From an uncultured Lachnospiraceae bacterium (lineage in GTDB: Bacteria > Bacillota_A > Clostridia > Lachnospirales > Lachnospiraceae): a stretch of 8,535 nt of DNA. A program made the translations under genes and the position numbers. The stretch covers positions 1 through 8,535 of the forward strand of contig CACZHN010000102.1 in assembly GCA_902780985.1 (NCBI GenBank), given 5' to 3'. Below the pieces are notes generated by a model that searched no databases, was not told the origin of the DNA, and saw only the letters and a program-made list of their open reading frames with translations. Positions 1 through 6,439 of the stretch are shown one piece after another (positions within the stretch are counted from its first letter, which is position 1; the number at the start of each line of letters is the position of its first letter).

Positions 1-276
1 CTTCTTGTAAAGTCTGATTATAAGGACTATGATTATATAATCGGCATGGATACGGAGAATGCCCGCTGGATGCCGAGGATACTGGGAAGAACGTCAATCA
101 GTCAGATGGAAGAGGATAGAGAAAACAGAAAGATCTCTCTTCTGATGGACTACACCAGCCGTCCGGGAAGCGTTGCGGATCCATGGTATACAAGAGATTT
201 CGAGGCAACATACAGAGACGTGGTTGAAGGATGCAAGGGCTTCCTTAAGTTTTTACAGGATAACGGATCAGTGTAG
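1..276 (+). CDS. Low-molecular-weight protein tyrosine phosphatase, C-terminal part (5' end outside window)
   Basis: The reading frame is open from base 1 and ends with TAG at 274-276, giving 91 visible residues of a family that usually has about 150. Recognisable family features are the DYIIGMD stretch (visible residues 11-17), the KISLLMDYTSRPG segment (44-56) and VADPWY (58-63). In this family the Asp of the DPWY loop (visible residue 60) is the general acid of phosphotyrosine hydrolysis. The tail FEATYRDVVEGCKGFLKFL matches the usual closing helix. The catalytic CxxxxxR P-loop lies upstream and cannot be checked. In Bacillus the homologue YwlE is a protein-arginine phosphatase; whether this one prefers Tyr or Arg cannot be judged without the P-loop. 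In many Firmicutes this gene lies near Sua5/YwlC and YwlG, which fits the YwlG gene downstream here. The protein may also be the C-terminal part of a longer fusion. Confidence 0.93.
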   Translation, partial: LLVKSDYKDYDYIIGMDTENARWMPRILGRTSISQMEEDRENRKISLLMDYTSRPGSVADPWYTRDFEATYRDVVEGCKGFLKFLQDNGSV

Positions 277-309
277 AAACAGGCTTTCGAATAGAAAGAG
301 AGGTGGCCT

Positions 310-654
310 ATGGAAGATTCAAATAAAAGAAGTTACAAAGAAATTCTTCCTATAGTTTTTACTGCGCTGGGAATTATAGAGGTGATAGTAAGTGCAGTGA
401 TCCTTGTCGTTACATTTTACGGTAAGACAAGTCTCAGCGGGCAGTTAGCGTTTCATGCTATAATAGCGGTGGTCTGGCTTGTCATAGGCTTTGTCGTATA
501 TCAGATGGACTGGGCAGGATTCGGATATATATTTATTGCAATACTGCTGCTGCTTGCCACAGCGTTTATACTGTGCACTATTTATACAATGACAGACTAC
601 ATAGTTAAGTCGGCCGAGAAGGACGCGTATCTTATGATCTATAATCTGATTTAG
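310..654 (+). CDS. Small three-helix membrane protein, function unknown
   Basis: A 114-residue protein with three strongly hydrophobic segments at about residues 13-37, 46-64 and 69-93. It has a short charged N-terminus (MEDSNKRSYK) and a polar tail after the last helix (about 94-114). No signal peptide with a cleavage site, no catalytic motif and no family signature could be recognised. The start at 310 is supported by a purine-rich Shine-Dalgarno stretch (AGAGAGGTGG, 297-306). It begins 33 bases after the phosphatase stop and ends 23 bases before the UPF0340 gene, so it is probably co-transcribed with both. In Bacillus the gene between ywlE and ywlG is ywlF (ribose-5-phosphate isomerase B); this protein is not an isomerase, so it is an insertion or replacement relative to that order. 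The coding call rests on the start site, the operon fit and the helix pattern. Confidence 0.82.
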   Translation: MEDSNKRSYKEILPIVFTALGIIEVIVSAVILVVTFYGKTSLSGQLAFHAIIAVVWLVIGFVVYQMDWAGFGYIFIAILLLLATAFILCTIYTMTDYIVKSAEKDAYLMIYNLI

Positions 655-677
655 AAAAACAGAAGGACATTAATACA

Positions 678-1241
678 ATGGAAATTATCGAACAGATTGA
701 AAAAGATGCAGCTGAGGTTATAGCCGAAGTTGCCGAGAAAGCAAAACTCAAAGAAGGACAGCTTTTTATAATCGGCTGCTCCTCCAGTGAGACCATCGGA
801 GAGCATATGGGCACGGCATCCAGTAAGGATGCGGCGGAAGCCATTTACAGAGCTCTTTCAAAGGAGTTGGGCTCCAGAGGCGTGAACATGGCGGTTCAGT
901 GCTGCGAGCATCTCAACAGAGCGGTTGTTATAGAACGCGAGGTTGCCGCAAAGTACGGCTTTGAGGAAGTAAATGTAATCCCTCAGCCCCATGCGGGCGG
1001 AGCCTTTGCAGTGGAAGCATACAAAAATTTTAAGGATCCGATAGTGGTTGAAAGCATAGAGGCAAAGGCCGATGCGGGAATCGATATCGGCGGTGTCATG
1101 ATAGGCATGCACATTCATCCCGTAGTGGTTCCTCTCAGACTTGAGAAGAGAAATATCGGCAAGGCTGTGATAGTGGGAGCCAGAAGAAGACCTAAGTATG
1201 TTGGCGGCGTAAGAGCTGTATATAACGACTCGCTGGAGTAA
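678..1241 (+). CDS. ywlG: UPF0340 / TIGR01440 family protein (YwlG-like)
   Basis: A 187-residue protein, full length for the UPF0340 (DUF436) family, whose biochemical role is unassigned to my knowledge. Conserved blocks are all present: GCSSSETIGEHMG (33-45), QCCEHLNRA (74-82), PQPHAGG (102-108), DIGGVMIGMHIHPV (136-149) followed by VPLR, and RPKYVGGVRAVY (171-182). The conserved Cys, Glu and His residues in the second and third blocks suggest a metal or small-molecule site, but this is inference. No signal peptide or membrane helix is seen, so it is cytoplasmic. A Shine-Dalgarno AAGGA lies at 663-667, ten bases before the ATG. In Bacillus ywlG lies between ywlE/ywlF and glyA/upp, and the phosphatase upstream here preserves part of that order. 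The downstream ABC-F gene starts only three bases after its stop, so the two are likely translationally coupled. Confidence 0.95.
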   Translation: MEIIEQIEKDAAEVIAEVAEKAKLKEGQLFIIGCSSSETIGEHMGTASSKDAAEAIYRALSKELGSRGVNMAVQCCEHLNRAVVIEREVAAKYGFEEVNVIPQPHAGGAFAVEAYKNFKDPIVVESIEAKADAGIDIGGVMIGMHIHPVVVPLRLEKRNIGKAVIVGARRRPKYVGGVRAVYNDSLE

Positions 1242-1244
1242 TAT

Positions 1245-3050
1245 ATGAATCTGTTAAATGTAGAAAATGTATCTAAAACATATATGGAGAAGACGGTCCT
1301 GGATGACGTCTCTGTGGGAATCAACGACAACGATAAAATCGGAGTCGTGGGAACCAACGGCACGGGAAAGTCTACTCTTCTGGGAATAGTAGCCGGAGTA
1401 ATTTCGCCCGACAGCGGTCAGGTTGTTCAGGGAAATACACTCCGTATATCATATCTTCCCCAGAATCCAAGCTTTGATATGAATAAGACTCTTTTGGAGA
1501 ATATAACCGACACCATTTATGCCGGCGGAGAGCATTGGGATAAAATGGGTGAGATCAAGGCTAACCTTGCAAAGTTCGGTATAGATGATCCCGAATGTGA
1601 TCCGTCCATTCTGTCAGGAGGACAGAAGAAGAGGGCGGCTCTTGTTGCGGCCATAATGACGCCGTCGGATCTTCTCATACTGGATGAGCCGACAAACCAT
1701 CTGGATTCGGAAATGATCGAATGGCTGGAGGATTATCTGAAAAGATTCCGCGGTGCCATACTCATGGTAACCCACGACAGATATTTCCTGGATGAGGTTA
1801 CGAATCAGATCCTGGAGATAGATAAGGGTAAGGCTTACAGGTATGAAGCCAACTATTCCGGATTTCTGGAGCTTAAGCAGCAGAGACTGGACTATGAACT
1901 GGCGGCAGAAAGAAAAGCCGCAACCCTTTACAGGAAGGATCTTGCATGGATGCTCAGGGGAGCGAGAGCCCGTTCCACAAAGCAGAAGGCCCATATACAG
2001 AGATTCGAAGCCCTTCGTGACAGACAGCGTCCCGAGGAAGAGCGTCAGGTGGAACTCAGTTCCCTTCCGTCGAGAATGGGCAACAAGACTATCATCCTGG
2101 ATAACATTTCCAAGAAATACGGAGACAAATGTCTCTTCCATGATTTCACATACACATTCAACAAGCTGGACAGAATCGGAATCATCGGCCCCAACGGCTG
2201 CGGAAAGTCCACACTCATAAAGATCATCGTGGGTGCATTGCAGCCCGACACGGGATCAGTGGAAGTGGGACAGACCATACAGATAGGATATTTCAGCCAG
2301 GAGAACGAAGCCCTGGATGAATCGGCAAGAGTCGTGGATTATATCAAGGACACTGCCGAATATATAAGAACGAAGGACGGACTGGTTTCGGCCTCGGCCA
2401 TGTGTGAGAGATTCCTCTTCACACCGGAAATGCAGTACGCCCCGATAGGAAAGCTCTCGGGCGGAGAAAAGAGAAGACTTTATCTTCTCAAGGTGCTTAT
2501 GGCGGCGCCGAATCTTATAATTCTTGATGAGCCTACAAATGATCTGGATATCCAGACTCTCAGAATTCTGGAGGATCATCTGGACAGCTTTGCGGGAATC
2601 ATCATTACGGTATCCCATGACAGATATTTCCTGGACCGAGTTGTAACAAGGATCTTTGCATTTGAACCGGACGGAACCCTCTTCCAGAGCGAAGGCGGTT
2701 ATTCGGAATATCTGGAGCATAAGGGCTGGATCGAGCAGAGCAGTTCCGCGAATGCATCACCGACTCAGGCGGAGCCGGAAAAGAAGAAGGGCACAAAGTA
2801 CCGTGCACCTCGTGAAAAGACGAAGTTATCCTTCAATGAACAGAAGGAATATGATAATATCGAATCTGAGATCGAGAAGCTGGAGGAACGCAGTGCCGAG
2901 CTGGAAGAGCTTATGGTGGGAGCGGCTACAGACTTCCCGAGACTTATGGAACTAAGCAAAGAAAAAGAAGAAGTCGATGCTGAGATCGAGCGCAAGATGG
3001 AGCGCTACATAGAACTCCAGGAAATGGTCGACAGCTTCGCACAAAAATAG
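1245..3050 (+). CDS. ABC-F family ATPase, Uup/YfmR-like, with C-terminal coiled-coil domain
   Basis: A 601-residue soluble protein with two ABC ATPase domains and no membrane segments, which defines ABC-F. Domain 1 has Walker A GTNGTGKST (36-44), signature LSGGQ (123-127), Walker B LLILDEP (143-149) and His177. Domain 2 has Walker A GPNGCGKST (315-323), signature LSGGE (404-408), Walker B LIILDEP (424-430) and His458. The linker (about 205-265) contains the WMLRGARARSTKQKAHIQRFE segment, typical of Uup/YfmR rather than EttA. Residues about 505-525 are a lysine-rich tether, and 530-598 form a charged coiled coil like the Uup C-terminal domain. ABC-F proteins bind the ribosomal E site; the Bacillus member YfmR helps with stalled translation together with EF-P. 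The linker is not the long extended kind of antibiotic-resistance ABC-F proteins, so a translation-quality role is favoured over resistance. The GGAG at 1235-1238 overlaps the end of the upstream gene. Confidence 0.96.
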   Translation: MNLLNVENVSKTYMEKTVLDDVSVGINDNDKIGVVGTNGTGKSTLLGIVAGVISPDSGQVVQGNTLRISYLPQNPSFDMNKTLLENITDTIYAGGEHWDKMGEIKANLAKFGIDDPECDPSILSGGQKKRAALVAAIMTPSDLLILDEPTNHLDSEMIEWLEDYLKRFRGAILMVTHDRYFLDEVTNQILEIDKGKAYRYEANYSGFLELKQQRLDYELAAERKAATLYRKDLAWMLRGARARSTKQKAHIQRFEALRDRQRPEEERQVELSSLPSRMGNKTIILDNISKKYGDKCLFHDFTYTFNKLDRIGIIGPNGCGKSTLIKIIVGALQPDTGSVEVGQTIQIGYFSQENEALDESARVVDYIKDTAEYIRTKDGLVSASAMCERFLFTPEMQYAPIGKLSGGEKRRLYLLKVLMAAPNLIILDEPTNDLDIQTLRILEDHLDSFAGIIITVSHDRYFLDRVVTRIFAFEPDGTLFQSEGGYSEYLEHKGWIEQSSSANASPTQAEPEKKKGTKYRAPREKTKLSFNEQKEYDNIESEIEKLEERSAELEELMVGAATDFPRLMELSKEKEEVDAEIERKMERYIELQEMVDSFAQK

Positions 3051-3061
3051 AGAGGATAGAA

Positions 3062-4150
3062 ATGAGTACAAAAATATTCAGAGGCAGTAATGCCGTGATA
3101 GAGAACAGCAGTGCGTTTAAGGCATTGGGCAGCAAGGCTCTCATTGTAACGGGAAGAAATTCGGCAGTAAAGAACGGTTCCCTTGAGGATGTTAAGACAG
3201 CCCTTGAAAATGAGGGAATCGGATATGCGATCTTCAATGAGATTGAAGAAAATCCTTCGGTTGAGACCTGCTTTAAGGCAGCGCGTGAAGGACAGGAAGC
3301 AGGATGCGATTTCGTGATCGGAATCGGAGGAGGGTCTCCGATGGATGCAGCAAAAGCAGCCGCACTTATCATGAAGAATCCGGACATGGATGAAGCAAAG
3401 CTTTACGATAAAACTCTTAAAGTCGAGGCGCTTCCTGTAGCCGAGATTCCTACAACCTGCGGAACAGGTTCGGAAGTTACGGGTGTAGCCGTTATATCCG
3501 TACCGGGAAAGAGAACCAAGTGCAGTCTGCCGCACAGGATATTCCCTGAGATTGCATTTCTCGATGCAAAGTATCTGAAGGCTGCTCCTCAGAGCATCAT
3601 AAGATCCACCGGCATCGATGCACTGGGACATATATTCGAAAGTTATATTAATACAGCCGCAACTGATGAGAGCAGGAAGGTCGGCGTGGACGGCCTTAAG
3701 ATATGGGCCGAAGCAAAGAAAGAGATCTTTGTTCCGACAGGAGTTGATGAGTTCGGAATCGAAGCTCTGGACAAAATGCTTCTTGCATCCAACTATGCGG
3801 GATTTGCCATAAAGTATGCGGGCACATCAGCACCGCATGCCCTCAGCTATCGCCAGACCTTCGAGTTCGGCGTACAGCACGGAAAGGCAATCGGACATTT
3901 TCAGGCAGGATACCTGAAGTATGCCGATAAAGATACACAGAACATACTGCTTGGTTCGGCAGGCTTTGCAGACTTTGACGAATTCGAAGAATTCATCGTC
4001 CGCGAATGCACCATAACCGAAGCACCTAAGGATAAAGTTGATGAGGTTAAACTTCAGTCCGTAGAGGAAATGCTGGCCGACGAAAGCCGTCTCGCCCGCA
4101 TCCCTTATAAAGTAGACAGAGCTATCCTTCTGGATATAGCAGGATTGTAA
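3062..4150 (+). CDS. Iron-containing (group III) alcohol dehydrogenase
   Basis: A 362-residue cytoplasmic oxidoreductase expected to interconvert an alcohol and an aldehyde using NAD(P)H. The dinucleotide-binding GIGGGSPMDAAKA (87-99) and the PTTCGTGSEVT block (130-140) are classic for the family. By position, the four metal ligands are Asp186 and His190 (IDALGH), His259 (SAPHAL) and His273 (VQHGKAIG). All four are present, so an active metalloenzyme is expected. It is slightly shorter than the common 380-400 residues; the region between about 200 and 245 looks compact. The substrate cannot be read from sequence. Candidates in a fermenting anaerobe are ethanol/butanol-type alcohols, 1,2-propanediol or related aldehydes. 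The Shine-Dalgarno AGAGGA (3051-3056) is well placed. It sits 11 bases after the ABC-F stop and 12 before the next gene. No partner such as an aldehyde dehydrogenase is adjacent. Confidence 0.95.
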   Translation: MSTKIFRGSNAVIENSSAFKALGSKALIVTGRNSAVKNGSLEDVKTALENEGIGYAIFNEIEENPSVETCFKAAREGQEAGCDFVIGIGGGSPMDAAKAAALIMKNPDMDEAKLYDKTLKVEALPVAEIPTTCGTGSEVTGVAVISVPGKRTKCSLPHRIFPEIAFLDAKYLKAAPQSIIRSTGIDALGHIFESYINTAATDESRKVGVDGLKIWAEAKKEIFVPTGVDEFGIEALDKMLLASNYAGFAIKYAGTSAPHALSYRQTFEFGVQHGKAIGHFQAGYLKYADKDTQNILLGSAGFADFDEFEEFIVRECTITEAPKDKVDEVKLQSVEEMLADESRLARIPYKVDRAILLDIAGL

Positions 4151-4162
4151 AGGAGATCTGAT

Positions 4163-5332
4163 ATGTCGGAAAGCAAAAAACGTTCCAAAAACAATTGGGG
4201 TACCGGACGCAAAACATTGAAAAGAAAAATCCTGACCGTTGTATGCTGGGTTGTCGGAATCATTTTCCTGCTGGTGGCGGGAGTATTTACCTGGCTCACG
4301 ATCACGGAATATAAACCGGCTGATGTGGAAACCGTTGCTGTGGAAGGCGCGGCGGATCCGGTGAAGGAATCGGGATCTAAGAATGTTACTCAGGGCGACA
4401 GACTTACGGTAATGTCCTGGAACATAGGTTACGGAGCTCTCGGCGACAATGCGGATTTCTTCATGGACGGCGGCAAGGGCGTATATACAGCCGACATGGA
4501 GCGCGTAATGTCCAATCTTAAGGGAATGGCGACAAATGTAAGGCTCCTTGATCCGGACATTTTATTCCTGCAGGAAGTTGATATAGACAGTGACAGATCC
4601 TATGAGATCGATGAAGCCGACTATTTCACAAGAGCGGAAAACACAAACAACGATAAGCAGTATCAGACTGCATTTGCATACAATTTCAAGGTAAAATTCG
4701 TACCGTATCCTCTTCCTCCGATAGGAAAGGTAAACGGCGGAATCCTTACCATGTCGGATTATAATCTGACGGCAGCCGAAAGACGCCAGCTTCCGTGCCC
4801 GTTCAAATGGCCGGTAAGAGTTGCGAACCTTAAGAGATGTCTTCTCATCAGCAGAACTCCGGTTTACGACGCGGAAGGAAATGATACGGGAAAAGAACTG
4901 GTTCTTGTAAATCTTCATCTCGAAGCTTATGACTCGGGAGAGGGCAAGGCAGCACAGACCGAAATGCTGAAGAACATTCTTCAGGAAGAGTACGATAAAG
5001 GCAACTACGTTATAGCAGGCGGTGATTTCAACCAGACATTTACATCGGTTGATACAAGCATGTACAAGGAATATCCGGATTGCTGGCATGCCGGAACTCT
5101 GGATACAAGCGAATTCTCCGATGATTTTCAGTTCATCATGGATAATTCCATGCCGACGGGCCGTTCGCTGGACAAGAGTTATGCGGATGCCGATAAGGAT
5201 AATTTCCAGTATTATATGATCGACGGCTTTATCGTTTCGAAAAATGTAAATGTTATTATAAGCAATACGATAGATATGCATTTTGAATATTCCGACCACA
5301 ACCCGGTCATCATGTCGGTTGTGCTGGAGTAG
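4163..5332 (+). CDS. Membrane-anchored endonuclease/exonuclease/phosphatase-fold hydrolase
   Basis: A 389-residue protein of the DNase I-like EEP superfamily, which includes nucleases, inositol-phosphate phosphatases and sphingomyelinases. A lysine/arginine-rich N-terminus (1-22) precedes one hydrophobic helix (about 23-46). By the positive-inside rule, the catalytic domain should be outside the cytoplasmic membrane. Catalytic blocks run in the expected order: MSWNIGYG (84-91, Asn87), LQEVD (136-140, metal-binding Glu138), NLHLEA (250-255, His252), GGDFN (286-290, Asp288 and Asn290), IDGF (353-356, Asp354) and SDHNP (377-381, Asp378 and His379). All are intact, so it should be active. Substrate is uncertain: extracellular DNA, a phospholipid or another phosphodiester. 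Residues 47-78, rich in Val, Glu and Ala, look like a flexible tether. The start is supported by AAGGAG (4150-4155), which overlaps the upstream stop. Whether the helix is cleaved as a signal peptide is unclear; no clear lipobox Cys was seen. Confidence 0.92.
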   Translation: MSESKKRSKNNWGTGRKTLKRKILTVVCWVVGIIFLLVAGVFTWLTITEYKPADVETVAVEGAADPVKESGSKNVTQGDRLTVMSWNIGYGALGDNADFFMDGGKGVYTADMERVMSNLKGMATNVRLLDPDILFLQEVDIDSDRSYEIDEADYFTRAENTNNDKQYQTAFAYNFKVKFVPYPLPPIGKVNGGILTMSDYNLTAAERRQLPCPFKWPVRVANLKRCLLISRTPVYDAEGNDTGKELVLVNLHLEAYDSGEGKAAQTEMLKNILQEEYDKGNYVIAGGDFNQTFTSVDTSMYKEYPDCWHAGTLDTSEFSDDFQFIMDNSMPTGRSLDKSYADADKDNFQYYMIDGFIVSKNVNVIISNTIDMHFEYSDHNPVIMSVVLE

Positions 5333-5345
5333 AAGGGGGACGCGT

Positions 5346-5891
5346 ATGGAGAGGTATGATCTTTATGACATTCACAGAAGACCCACGGGAGAATCCTTGG
5401 AAAGGGGTACCAAGGTGCCGAAGGGCTATTACAGACTGGTGGTTCACAGCTGCATATTCGGAAGCGACGGAAGAATGCTGATCCAGAGGAGACAGCCCTT
5501 CAAGAGCGGATGGGCAGGCATGTGGGATATAACCGCGGGCGGAAGCGCTCAGTCGGGAGATACCAGCAACGAAGCGGCATCCCGCGAACTTAGCGAGGAA
5601 GTGGGCATTGATGTGGATCTGACAAATATAAGGCCGGCCATGACCATTTATTTCGACGGCGGCTTCAACGACATTTACACCATCAACATGGATGTGGATA
5701 TAGACAGCCTGAAGCTTCAGGAATCGGAGGTGGCCGAGGTTAAGTGGGCTACCGAAGAGGAAATACTGGAAATGCTGAAGAATAAAGAGTTCGTACTTTA
5801 TAAGTCTTCATTCATTTCCCTTCTGTTTTTCCTGAGAAATCATAACGGAGCCTTTACCCATAAGGATCCTACGAAAAAAACAAAAGAGTGA
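5346..5891 (+). CDS. Nudix hydrolase, isopentenyl-diphosphate isomerase-like / YfcD-like group
   Basis: A 181-residue Nudix protein. The Nudix box spans residues 66-88: Gly66, then Asp72 where the consensus has Glu, then Arg80-Glu81, Glu84-Glu85 and Gly87-Ile88. The box metal-binding core REx2EExG is intact; the Asp in place of the first Glu is conservative and, as I recall, not rare in this Firmicute subgroup. The N-terminus (MERYDLYDIHRRPTGESLERG) and the VHSCIFGSDGRMLIQRRQP and WAGMWDITAGG segments resemble IPP-isomerase-like and YfcD-type Nudix proteins. These act on pyrophosphate-linked compounds; the substrate here is unknown. I place the start at 5346, not at an in-frame ATG at 5283. 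The former has a strong AAGGGGG (5333-5339) six bases upstream, and the latter would overlap the previous gene by 50 bases and add a family-foreign extension. The gene is last in the cluster and is followed by a terminator. Confidence 0.93.
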   Translation: MERYDLYDIHRRPTGESLERGTKVPKGYYRLVVHSCIFGSDGRMLIQRRQPFKSGWAGMWDITAGGSAQSGDTSNEAASRELSEEVGIDVDLTNIRPAMTIYFDGGFNDIYTINMDVDIDSLKLQESEVAEVKWATEEEILEMLKNKEFVLYKSSFISLLFFLRNHNGAFTHKDPTKKTKE

Positions 5892-5897
5892 TATCCG

Positions 5898-5934
5898 GGT
5901 GATGATTCGTCTTTCAAAGAGTCATCACCTTTTT
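5898..5934 (+). terminator. Intrinsic terminator ending the 1-5891 gene cluster
   Basis: An 11-bp stem, GGTGATGATTC (5898-5908) pairing with GAGTCATCACC (5919-5929) with a single T-G wobble, closes a ten-base loop and is followed at once by five T (5930-5934). It starts seven bases after the Nudix stop codon. This is a textbook rho-independent terminator and separates the long cluster from the GntR module. Confidence 0.92.
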
Positions 5935-5958
5935 GTATGCGTGAAAATACGATATTTA

Positions 5959-5987
5959 TTGACAAAGAAAAGGGGTTGTAGTAATCT
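5959..5987 (+). promoter_or_regulatory. Candidate sigma-A promoter P1 for the GntR module
   Basis: A perfect -35 hexamer TTGACA (5959-5964) is followed after 17 bases by TAATCT (5982-5987), a weak match to TATAAT. The -10 abuts the left arm of the inverted repeat at 5987. This stretch is AT-rich and follows the terminator, which is where the gntR promoter should be. The weak -10 lowers confidence; the alternative P2 (ATTACA at 5991-5996, TACAAT at 6014-6019) may be used instead or as well. Confidence 0.5.
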
Positions 5988-6009
5988 TGTATTACAGCAA
6001 GTAATACAA
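5987..6009 (+). promoter_or_regulatory. Perfect 9-bp inverted repeat, probable GntR operator
   Basis: TTGTATTAC (5987-5995) and its exact reverse complement GTAATACAA (6001-6009) flank a five-base spacer AGCAA. The repeat sits in the promoter region just upstream of a GntR-family regulator gene. Its general TGTA...TACA shape resembles the palindromes recognised by YtrA-type GntR proteins. It is not followed by a T-tract, so it is not a terminator. Autorepression of the gntR/membrane-protein pair is the natural reading. Confidence 0.75.
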
Positions 6010-6019
6010 ACGATACAAT
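5991..6019 (+). promoter_or_regulatory. Alternative promoter P2 inside the operator
   Basis: ATTACA (5991-5996, four of six to the -35 consensus) and TACAAT (6014-6019, five of six to the -10 consensus) are separated by 17 bases. Its elements lie within the inverted-repeat half-sites, so repressor binding would directly block polymerase. Either P1 or P2 would place the hairpin at 6044-6069 in the transcript leader. Confidence 0.4.
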
Positions 6020-6043
6020 CTGAAAGAATTAACAGAAAGGAAG

Positions 6044-6069
6044 ATTCCGAGTCCTGAAGCGATCGGAAT
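6044..6069 (+). promoter_or_regulatory. Leader hairpin between a Shine-Dalgarno-like site and the gntR start
   Basis: ATTCCGA (6044-6050) and TCGGAAT (6063-6069) form a perfect 7-bp inverted repeat with a 12-base loop. A good Shine-Dalgarno-like AGAAAGGAAG (6034-6043) lies just before it, but 36 bases from the ATG at 6080. Folding would bring that site to about ten bases from the start. The role is inferred; the repeat itself is seen directly. Confidence 0.45.
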
Positions 6070-6079
6070 ATATGAGGTT

Positions 6080-6439
6080 ATGATAATAAAGATAGACGAC
6101 TACTCTGATGTGCCTATCTACATGCAGATACGAAATCAGATAGTAATGGGTATATCCTCCGGTGAACTGAAGCCCGGAGAACAGCTCCCGACTGTACGAG
6201 CGCTGGCGCTTGAAATGGGAATAAATACTATGACGGTAAGCAAAGTCTATCAGCTCCTCAAATCCGAGGGGTATATTCTTACTGACCGAAAGAACGGAGC
6301 AAGAGTCAGAGACAACTTCGCTCAGACAGGTACAGTCAGCGAGGAGAATAAGACAGAGCTTCGACGTATAGTATCGGAAGCTCGCCTGTCGGGCGTTCCG
6401 AAGAAGGAGCTGGTGAAGCTCATTGATGAGTTTTATTAA
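6080..6439 (+). CDS. GntR-family transcriptional regulator, YtrA subfamily
   Basis: A 119-residue DNA-binding repressor. The winged helix-turn-helix covers about residues 11-77. VPIYMQIRNQIVMGISSGELKPGEQLPTVRALA is the characteristic GntR opening, and MGINTMTVSKVYQLLKSEGYI is the recognition helix region and wing (46-66). After the wing there is only a short, mostly helical tail (84-118), which is the hallmark of the small YtrA group and not of the FadR, HutC or MocR groups. YtrA-type regulators usually control adjacent membrane or ABC-transporter genes, which fits the membrane protein that follows directly. The protein ending favours ATG at 6080, because MIIKIDDYSDVPIY aligns with the usual YtrA start. 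Its nearest SD-like sequence, GAGG at 6074-6077, is unusually close (two bases). The frame is open upstream to 6005 but has no ATG, GTG or TTG there. It probably represses its own promoter through the repeat at 5987-6009. Confidence 0.95.
   Translation: MIIKIDDYSDVPIYMQIRNQIVMGISSGELKPGEQLPTVRALALEMGINTMTVSKVYQLLKSEGYILTDRKNGARVRDNFAQTGTVSEENKTELRRIVSEARLSGVPKKELVKLIDEFY

Noticed and set aside
284..298. Small hairpin CTTTC/GAAAG between the phosphatase and the membrane protein
   Set aside because: Only five base pairs and no T-tract; likely chance, and it does not break the cluster.
1614..2141. 175-codon minus-strand open frame within the ABC-F gene
   Set aside because: It is antisense to conserved ABC motifs, with no recognisable protein and no context.
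3005..3631. 208-codon minus-strand open frame opposite the alcohol dehydrogenase
   Set aside because: It lies wholly antisense to well-supported genes (ABC-F end and alcohol dehydrogenase). Its product is cysteine/arginine-rich with no domain, and it has no plausible ribosome site or operon context.
4562..5299. 245-codon minus-strand open frame opposite the EEP hydrolase
   Set aside because: It is a shadow of a gene with an intact active site; the translation shows no family pattern and contains low-complexity shadow-like runs.
5283..5345. Upstream in-frame ATG giving a longer Nudix protein
   Set aside because: It would overlap the hydrolase gene by 50 bases. The ATG at 5346 has a strong ribosome site, and the extra 21 residues look like out-of-frame translation.
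5892..6079. Possible riboswitch before gntR
   Set aside because: Apart from the terminator, palindrome and one 7-bp hairpin, no known riboswitch core or multi-stem arrangement was recognised, and the space downstream of the promoter is too short for most classes.
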